Part shown: piece by piece, positions 21,799 to 26,488 of the stretch
Numbering within the stretch: position 1 is the stretch's first letter
How the letters are laid out: each line of letters begins with the position of its first letter
Source: JBFWQM01 sp050249455
GTDB lineage: Bacteria > Pseudomonadota > Alphaproteobacteria > MPNO01 > VGEU01
Direction: 5' to 3'
DNA length: 26,488 bases
NCBI GenBank assembly: GCA_050249455.1
Contig: JBFWQM010000052.1
Location: forward strand, 1-26,488
The notes under the pieces: model-generated
What the model was told of the DNA's origin: nothing
Seen by the model: the letters and a program-made list of their open reading frames with translations, nothing else
Databases searched by the model: none
Made by a program: the position numbers and the translations under genes

Positions 21799-22374
21799 AT
21801 GCAGATCCGCCGCCTGTACACCGTCGTCGAGGAGACCCTGCACGACAAGGGGCCGGTTTCCGGCGATCCGCTGCGCAAGGTGGCGGTCGTCGCGGTGGTC
21901 AGGAACCCGCACGCCGGCGACCGCTACGTGGAGGACCTGAGCGGCCTCGTCGATGCGAGCCGCGGCCTCGCCGAGCGCATCGCGAAGATGGCGGCCGACC
22001 AGATGAAGCCCTACGCCGTCGAAAGCTACGGCAAGGCGGCGCTGATCGGCACGATGGGCGAGCAGGAGCACGGCGTGGCCATGCTGACCACCGTGTTCGG
22101 CAACGTGTTCCGCGACGCGGTCGGCGGCGGCAAGGCATGGATCTCCTCGATCACCAAGCGCGCGGCGCCGGGCGAGACCATCGACATCCCGCTCGCGCAC
22201 AAGGACGCGCTCTACGTCCGCTCGCACTACGACGGCATGACCATCATGGTGCCCGACGCGCCGCTGCCCGACGAGATCGCCGTGATCTGCGTCGTCGCCA
22301 ACCGCGGCCGGCTGAACCACCGGATCGGCGGCCCGCGCAAGGAAGACATCAAGGGCCAGGACGGCCTGTACTAG
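21799..22374 (+). CDS. DUF1185 / amino-acid-synthesis family protein (PF06684)
   Basis: A 191-residue protein matching the DUF1185 'amino acid synthesis' family: IRRLYTVVEETLHDKG at the N-terminus, VRNPHAGDRYVEDLSGLVDA, ESYGKAALIGTMGEQEHGVA and VFGNVFRDAVGGGKAWISS. The family name is historical, and its biochemical activity is not established. Members often sit beside amidohydrolases and other catabolic genes, as here. GGAGGG precedes the ATG at 21799. The gene opens a compact operon; the amidohydrolase starts 27 bp after its stop. A ring-opening or lactam-related role is only a guess from context. Confidence 0.85.
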   Translation: MQIRRLYTVVEETLHDKGPVSGDPLRKVAVVAVVRNPHAGDRYVEDLSGLVDASRGLAERIAKMAADQMKPYAVESYGKAALIGTMGEQEHGVAMLTTVFGNVFRDAVGGGKAWISSITKRAAPGETIDIPLAHKDALYVRSHYDGMTIMVPDAPLPDEIAVICVVANRGRLNHRIGGPRKEDIKGQDGLY

Positions 22375-22401
22375 GAACCCGCTCGGAAGGGGCAAGCCAG
22401 C

Positions 22402-23601
22402 ATGAAGACCGCGATCGTCAACCTCGGGACCATCGTCACCGGGGACTGGCGCAAGCCGTTCGCCAAGGGCGACTCGATCCTGATGGCAGACGGGCTGATC
22501 CAGAAGGTCGGCACGCTGTCGGCCCGCGACACCAAGTCGTGCGACGTGGTGATCGACGCGGGCGGCATGACCGCGCTGCCCGGCCTAATCGATTCCCAGG
22601 TCCACGTCACCTTCGGCGACTACACGCCGCGCCAGAAGACGGTCGGCTTCCTGGAAAGCTACCTGCACGGCGGCACCACCACCTCGATCAGCGCGTCGGA
22701 GGTGCACGTCCCCGGCCGGCCGAGCGATCCGGAGGGCGTGAAGGCGCTCGCCGTCGCCGCGCACAAGTGCTTCGAGCACTACCGGCCCGGCGGCATGCGC
22801 GTGCACGCCGGGGCGCTGATCCTGGAGCCCGGCCTGAAGCAGAAGGACTTCGACGAGATCGCCAAGAAGGGCGTGTGGATCGCCAAGGCCGGCTTCGGCA
22901 AGTTCAAGACGCCGTTCGACTACGTACCGATGGTCAAGATGGCGCATAAGGCCGGGATGATCGTCAACTGCCACACCGGCGGCGCGTCGATCCCCGACTC
23001 CTCGCCGATCATCGGCGACCACCTGCTGGCAATGCGTCCCGACGTCTCCTACCACATCAACGGCGGGCCGACGGCGATGCCCGACCGTGACTTCGCGCGC
23101 GTCATCAACGAGAGCGACATCGCGCTGCAGATGTGCGAGGCGGGCAACATCCGCACCGCGCTGATGTGCCTCAAGATGGCGGTGGAGGCGGACGCGTTCG
23201 ACCGCTTCCTGATCGCCACCGACACGCCAACCGGCACCGGCGTCATGCCGCTCGGCATGATCAAGTCGATCGCTGCGCTGTCGTGCCTGACCGACTATCC
23301 GGCGGAGTGGCTGGTCGCCGCGGCGACCGGCAACAACGCACGCACCTATCGCCTCAACTGCGGCTTCATCCAGAAGGGCAAGGACGCCGACGTGCTGATC
23401 GCCGACGCGCCGCTGGGCGGGTCGGGCAAGGATTGCCTGGGCGCGATCAAGCACGGCGACTTCATCGCGATCGCGGCGGCGTTCACCGCCGGCGTTCCGC
23501 GCTTCGTCGGGCGCAGCCGCAACACGCCGCCGCCGATCCGCAAGCTCGCCATCGTCCAGAACAACCAGTTCAACACCTTCGCGCCGGCCGCGCACGTCTA
23601 G
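22402..23601 (+). CDS. Enamidase-like amidohydrolase
   Basis: A 399-residue amidohydrolase-superfamily protein that closely resembles Eubacterium barkeri enamidase (6-oxo-1,4,5,6-tetrahydronicotinate hydrolysis) as I remember it. Shared segments include GDYTPRQKT, LHGGTTTSISA, PGRPSDPEGVKALA, HTGGASIPDSS, HINGGPTAM, DTPTGTGVMPLG, and the C-terminal SRNTPP. His191, His218 and Asp274 are the expected conserved metal or catalytic residues. Two ligand positions differ: the first His of the HxH motif is Gln66 (DSQVHV), and the position of the enamidase bridging Glu holds Lys162 (WIAKAGFG). It probably opens a cyclic enamide or lactam but may have an altered metal centre. AAGGGG lies before the ATG at 22402. 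It is the middle gene of a three-gene operon. Confidence 0.85.
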   Translation: MKTAIVNLGTIVTGDWRKPFAKGDSILMADGLIQKVGTLSARDTKSCDVVIDAGGMTALPGLIDSQVHVTFGDYTPRQKTVGFLESYLHGGTTTSISASEVHVPGRPSDPEGVKALAVAAHKCFEHYRPGGMRVHAGALILEPGLKQKDFDEIAKKGVWIAKAGFGKFKTPFDYVPMVKMAHKAGMIVNCHTGGASIPDSSPIIGDHLLAMRPDVSYHINGGPTAMPDRDFARVINESDIALQMCEAGNIRTALMCLKMAVEADAFDRFLIATDTPTGTGVMPLGMIKSIAALSCLTDYPAEWLVAAATGNNARTYRLNCGFIQKGKDADVLIADAPLGGSGKDCLGAIKHGDFIAIAAAFTAGVPRFVGRSRNTPPPIRKLAIVQNNQFNTFAPAAHV

Positions 23602-23628
23602 ATCGACCAGCCAGACCGGGAGACCGCC

Positions 23629-24576
23629 ATGCCGAGCCACCACCGCCTGCAGTCCACGCCGGAGAACGTCGCGTGGGGCTTCCTCGACGCCGCGCTACCG
23701 CCGGTGCTGTCGGTCGACTCCGGCGACACCGTGACGGTCGAGGCGGTCTCCGCCTCCGACTGGACCGAAGCGCCGGCCGACCGCGCCCGCGTGCTGCCCG
23801 ACCACCTTAAGATCCTGGAGACGGTGCCGCGCGGCCCCGGCCCGCACATCGTCACCGGGCCGGTGGAAGTGCGCGGCGCCAAGGTCGGCGACGTGCTGCA
23901 GATCGACGTGCTCGACGTCAGCCTGCGCCAGGACTGGGGCTACTGCGCGATCAAGCCGCTGATGGGCACCATCCCCGACGAGTTCCCTGAGCGCGAGACG
24001 GTGGTCATCGACATCGACATGGCGAAGAAGGTCGCCAAGCTGCCGTGGGGCATCGACCTGCCGCTGGCGCCGTTCTTCGGCATCATCGCCGTGGCACCGC
24101 CGCGGTCGTGGGGCCGTCAGACCTCGGTGGTGCCGCGCGCGTTCGGCGGCAACATGGACAACAAGTCGCTCGGCGCCGGCACCACGCTGTATCTGCCGGT
24201 GTTCAACGACGGCGCGCTGTTCTGGGCCGGCGACGGCCACGGCGTGCAGGGCGACGGCGAGGTCTGCCTGACCGCGCTGGAGACCGCGCTGGCCGGCACT
24301 TTCCGCCTCACCGTGCGCAAGGACATGCAGCTCGCCGGCCCGTTCGCCGAGACCGCCGACCACCTGATCTCGATCGGCATCGACGAGGACCTCGACGACG
24401 CCGCGCGCAAGGCGGTCAGCAACATGGTGCGCGCGGTGTGCGAGCGCTCCAACCTGAGCAGGTCGCAGGCCTACATGCTGTGCAGCCTCGCCGGCGACCT
24501 CAAGGTCACGCAGACCGTCGACGTCCACAAGGGCGTCCACATGGTGCTGCCCAAGGCGACGTTCACAGGGGCATAG
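23629..24576 (+). CDS. Acetamidase/formamidase family protein
   Basis: A 315-residue FmdA/AmdA-family amidase, which would hydrolyse a small amide such as formamide or a chain-end amide, releasing ammonia. Family signatures are VTGPVEVRGAKVGDVLQIDV, the FFGIIAVAPP segment, the FGGNMDNKSLGAGTTLYLPV block, and WAGDGHGVQGDGEVCLTALE. Length matches bacterial acetamidase-type members (about 310) rather than the longer 400-residue formamidases. It starts 27 bp after the enamidase-like gene with GGGAGA upstream, so it is cotranscribed. In sequence it would act on the amide left after ring opening (inference). Confidence 0.9.
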   Translation: MPSHHRLQSTPENVAWGFLDAALPPVLSVDSGDTVTVEAVSASDWTEAPADRARVLPDHLKILETVPRGPGPHIVTGPVEVRGAKVGDVLQIDVLDVSLRQDWGYCAIKPLMGTIPDEFPERETVVIDIDMAKKVAKLPWGIDLPLAPFFGIIAVAPPRSWGRQTSVVPRAFGGNMDNKSLGAGTTLYLPVFNDGALFWAGDGHGVQGDGEVCLTALETALAGTFRLTVRKDMQLAGPFAETADHLISIGIDEDLDDAARKAVSNMVRAVCERSNLSRSQAYMLCSLAGDLKVTQTVDVHKGVHMVLPKATFTGA

Positions 24577-24586
24577 TCCAATACCA

Positions 24587-24704
24587 AGGTGTCATGCGCG
24601 GACTTGATCCGCGTATCCAGCGCGCGCGATCAGCGCGCAAAAGACTCTTCTGCGCGGCAATGCCGCGCTGCTGGATACGCGGGTCAAGCCCGCGCATGAC
24701 ACCT
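24587..24704. repeat. Dispersed palindromic repeat between convergent genes
   Basis: The 34-bp arms 24587-24620 and 24671-24704 are inverted copies with two mismatches (AGGTGTCATGCGCGGRCTTG core). Internal smaller hairpins (GCGCGC...GCGCGC, CGCGGCAATGCCGCG) lie between them. The CGGGCTTGACCCG-type core is widespread as a dispersed element in Alphaproteobacteria. It sits between the formamidase and hydrolase genes and may terminate both. Confidence 0.85.
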
Positions 24705-24715
24705 GATTTCTTGCT

Positions 24716-25588
24716 TCACGCCGTCGCCGGGAAGTACTTGGCCAGCCAGTCGGTGACAACTCTCAGCACGCGCTCGTTGCCCTCGCCGAACATGAAGTGC
24801 TCGGTTTCGGCGAAGAGATGCAGGTCGGTCGGCTGGCCGGCGCGCCGGAACAGCTCGATCGATTCGTAGGTCGGCGTCACCGAGTCGTTGGAGGAGTGCA
24901 GCAGGAGGAGGGGGCGCGGCGCGATCCGGCCCACCACGTCCTCTGCGCGGAAGTCGAACATGCTCTGCGCCGTCTCGGCCGGGAACTCGGACGCGGAGCC
25001 GGGGGCGAGGTTGCCGCGCAGCGCCGGCGGGATCGGCACGATGTCGTCGCGCGGCACCATCAGCGACTTGCCGGTGCGGGCGCGGTACGCCTTGCCTTCC
25101 TCCAGCATCGCGGTGAAGCGCGCCCATTTCTCCGGCGTGGCGTGCTGGCCGCGGAACTTGCGCTCGCCGTTGCCCCAGCCGCCCTGCGAGACCACCGCCG
25201 CAATGCGGGTGTCGGTGCCTGCCGCATAGAGCGAGATCGCCGCCCCGAAGCTTGAGCCGAGCAGGCCGACCCGCGCCGGATCGACCTCCGGCCGCGCCGC
25301 TAGCCAGGCGGCGGCGTTGCGCGTGTCCTCCGCCTGCTCCAGGCAGATCAGCCGGCCGCGGTCGCCCTCGCTGTCGCCGCAGCCGCGCATGTCGAAGCGC
25401 AGGGTGACGTAGCCGAGGGCCGAGAGGAAATCGCACGGCTTGGTCACGTTGATCGCGTGGCGGTTGGTGCCGAACCCGTGGAGGACCACGAACGCCGGCC
25501 GCCGCTGGCCGGGCCGGTAGTCGTCGGGGGTGCGCAGCGACGCCGCGATCGCGAACCCGTCCGACTTGAAGCTGACCGTCTGTTCCAC
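24716..25588 (-). CDS. Alpha/beta hydrolase (serine esterase/peptidase-like)
   Basis: A 290-residue alpha/beta hydrolase with Ser113 in LLGSSFGAAIS, Asp235 in HSSNDSVTPTY and His264 in AETEHFMFGEG. The oxyanion-hole HGF is at FVVLHGFGTNR, and DMRGCGDSEGDRG is the strand-4 turn of the BAAT/DLH-like group. Frames open further upstream, but the GTG at 25588 is preferred since GGGAGG lies just before it; an ATG at 25618 lacks a ribosome-binding site. Its substrate is unknown, probably an ester or ring-cleavage product. It is divergent from an IclR regulator, its likely controller. Confidence 0.85.
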   Translation of the reverse strand: MEQTVSFKSDGFAIAASLRTPDDYRPGQRRPAFVVLHGFGTNRHAINVTKPCDFLSALGYVTLRFDMRGCGDSEGDRGRLICLEQAEDTRNAAAWLAARPEVDPARVGLLGSSFGAAISLYAAGTDTRIAAVVSQGGWGNGERKFRGQHATPEKWARFTAMLEEGKAYRARTGKSLMVPRDDIVPIPPALRGNLAPGSASEFPAETAQSMFDFRAEDVVGRIAPRPLLLLHSSNDSVTPTYESIELFRRAGQPTDLHLFAETEHFMFGEGNERVLRVVTDWLAKYFPATA

Positions 25589-25662
25589 CCTGGCCTCCCA
25601 TCTTTCATTTGCCCCCATGGAAGCCGTTCCCGCCGTGCAGGTCAAACTGCGGCATGGCGCGC

Positions 25663-25719
25663 TTGACTCCGGAAGGGAGCATGCGATAATTCCGTACATC
25701 TAGTCCATGGAGCGTACAT
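25663..25719 (+). promoter_or_regulatory. Promoter and direct-repeat region of the iclR-like gene
   Basis: TTGACT (25663-25668) and GATAAT (25685-25690), 16 bp apart, form a good sigma70-like promoter. CGTACAT occurs twice, at 25693-25699 and 25713-25719, exactly 20 bp apart (two helical turns), and flanks the palindrome TCCATGGA (25704-25711). These are candidate sites for autoregulation; the second repeat overlaps the ATG. Confidence 0.55.
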
Positions 25720-26488
25720 GACGTCCACTGAAAAGGCTGCCAAGAGCGTCCGCGCGGTCGAGCGGGCGCTCGACGTTTTGCTGGCGTTCGACCGCGACAG
25801 TCACACCCTGAGCGTCACCGACCTGCAGAAGCGGCTCGGGCTCAGCCGACCCACCCTTTACCGTCTGCTGACGGCGCTGGAGACGCGCGGCCTGGTCCGC
25901 TCCTTCGGCGAGCCGCAGCGCTTCCGCCTCGACCACCGCGTGGTCGCGCTTGCCGACGCGTGGCTCGCCCAGAACGACGTGGCGCGCGCCGCGGGCCCCG
26001 CGCTCAACGCGCTGCGCGATGCGACCAACGAGACGGTGGCGCTGTTCGTCCCCGGCGACGGGCACACCAAGACCTGCGTCCAGGAGCTGCAGAGCCGCCA
26101 GCCGCTGATGTTCACCCGCGGCGTCGGCTTCACCGAGCCGACCGTGCTGGGCGCGTCGGGCAAGGCGATCCTCGCCTTCATGGAGCCGGAGGCGATCGAC
26201 GCCGCGCTGGCCGCGGTGGACGACGAGGCGCGCCGCGGCGCGCTGTCGGCGGAGCTCGCGGCGATCCGCCGCGACGGCTATTGCGTGTCGGGCGGCGAGA
26301 TCATCGCCGGCGCGAACGCGATCGGCGTGCCGGTGTTCGGCCACACCGGCGCGGTCGCCGGATCGGTCTGCCTGTTCGGGCCGGAGGCGCGGCTGTCCGG
26401 CGCGGCCCGCGCGGCGGCGCTCGCACAGGCGCGCAAGGCGGCGGCGCAGATTTCCGCCGCGCTCGGTTTCCGTTCCGCTGCGGTGCCC
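25718..26488 (+). CDS. IclR-family transcriptional regulator (3' end outside window)
   Basis: Open for 257 codons from the ATG at 25718 to the window edge without a stop, so at most a few residues are missing. The N-terminal winged helix-turn-helix reads HTLSVTDLQKRLGLSRPTLY and RLLTALETRGLV, typical of IclR proteins. The C-terminal effector-binding domain follows, with FTEPTVLGASGKAILAFMEP and GYCVSGGEIIAGANAIGVPV (the usual 'G-E...G..-IA-P-V' pattern). IclR proteins commonly regulate aromatic catabolic operons and respond to an acid intermediate. Divergence from the hydrolase gene suggests it controls that gene and perhaps the formamidase/enamidase operon. Confidence 0.9.
   Translation, partial: MTSTEKAAKSVRAVERALDVLLAFDRDSHTLSVTDLQKRLGLSRPTLYRLLTALETRGLVRSFGEPQRFRLDHRVVALADAWLAQNDVARAAGPALNALRDATNETVALFVPGDGHTKTCVQELQSRQPLMFTRGVGFTEPTVLGASGKAILAFMEPEAIDAALAAVDDEARRGALSAELAAIRRDGYCVSGGEIIAGANAIGVPVFGHTGAVAGSVCLFGPEARLSGAARAAALAQARKAAAQISAALGFRSAAVP

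Noticed and set aside
3579..24704. Possible CRISPR array from repeated intergenic sequences
   Set aside because: The repeats are isolated long palindromes of different families, not regularly spaced short repeats with spacers, and no cas genes are present.
24716..25699. Longer reading of the alpha/beta hydrolase starting near the IclR gene
   Set aside because: The additional N-terminal residues would overlap the IclR promoter and lack a ribosome-binding site; GTG at 25588 follows GGGAGG.

Overview
The window is GC-rich, with codon third positions dominated by G and C. It is densely packed with soluble catabolic enzymes and carries several kinds of dispersed intergenic palindromes typical of large-genome Alphaproteobacteria. 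Gene content (hydantoinase A/B, luciferase-like monooxygenases, DUF1185, an IclR regulator) fits a soil or freshwater Rhodospirillales/Hyphomicrobiales-like heterotroph. The genus cannot be named from the sequence. No RNA genes, CRISPR arrays, insertion sequences or phage genes were seen.

Layout. At 1-1396 (-) is a truncated benzoate-CoA-ligase-type acyl-CoA synthetase. It is divergent from hyuB (1534-3555) and hyuA (3725-5761), two ATP-dependent hydantoinase/oxoprolinase/ketone-carboxylase-type subunits separated by a dispersed palindrome. Next come a class-III PLP aminotransferase (5909-7234) and a translationally coupled two-domain dimeric alpha/beta-barrel protein (7231-7917). A GNAT acetyltransferase (-), a carboxymuconolactone-decarboxylase protein and a lower-GC higBA toxin-antitoxin pair (9234-9810) follow. 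A maleate-isomerase/Asp-Glu-racemase protein (-) is divergent from a class A FAD monooxygenase (10675-11871).

From 12033 to 17253 (-) two paralogous luciferase-like monooxygenases flank an alpha/beta hydrolase and an exported TPR/SH3 protein. From 17400 to 20447 (+) lies a ring-hydroxylation and cleavage cassette: an FAH-family hydrolase, an HpaB-type flavin monooxygenase and a VOC extradiol-dioxygenase-like protein. At 20567-21633 (-) are a DUF3574 lipoprotein and a second dimeric alpha/beta-barrel protein. From 21799 to 24576 (+) is a compact operon of DUF1185, an enamidase-like amidohydrolase and an acetamidase/formamidase. A further alpha/beta hydrolase (24716-25588, -) is divergent from an IclR regulator that runs off the right edge.

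How the genes may work together (inference): the mix of flavin hydroxylases, an extradiol dioxygenase, FAH and alpha/beta hydrolases, maleate isomerase, enamidase, formamidase and HyuAB points to degradation of an aromatic or N-heterocyclic compound. Ring hydroxylation and cleavage would be followed by amide/lactam hydrolysis and entry into central metabolism as maleate/fumarate or CoA thioesters. No flavin reductase for the two-component monooxygenases and no transporter is present, so the locus must continue outside the window or use partners elsewhere. The most unusual details are an enamidase homologue that lacks the first His of its HxH metal motif, an HpaB homologue with Tyr and His exchanged at two substrate-binding positions, a HyuB with an extra C-terminal domain, and twin internally duplicated alpha/beta-barrel proteins.
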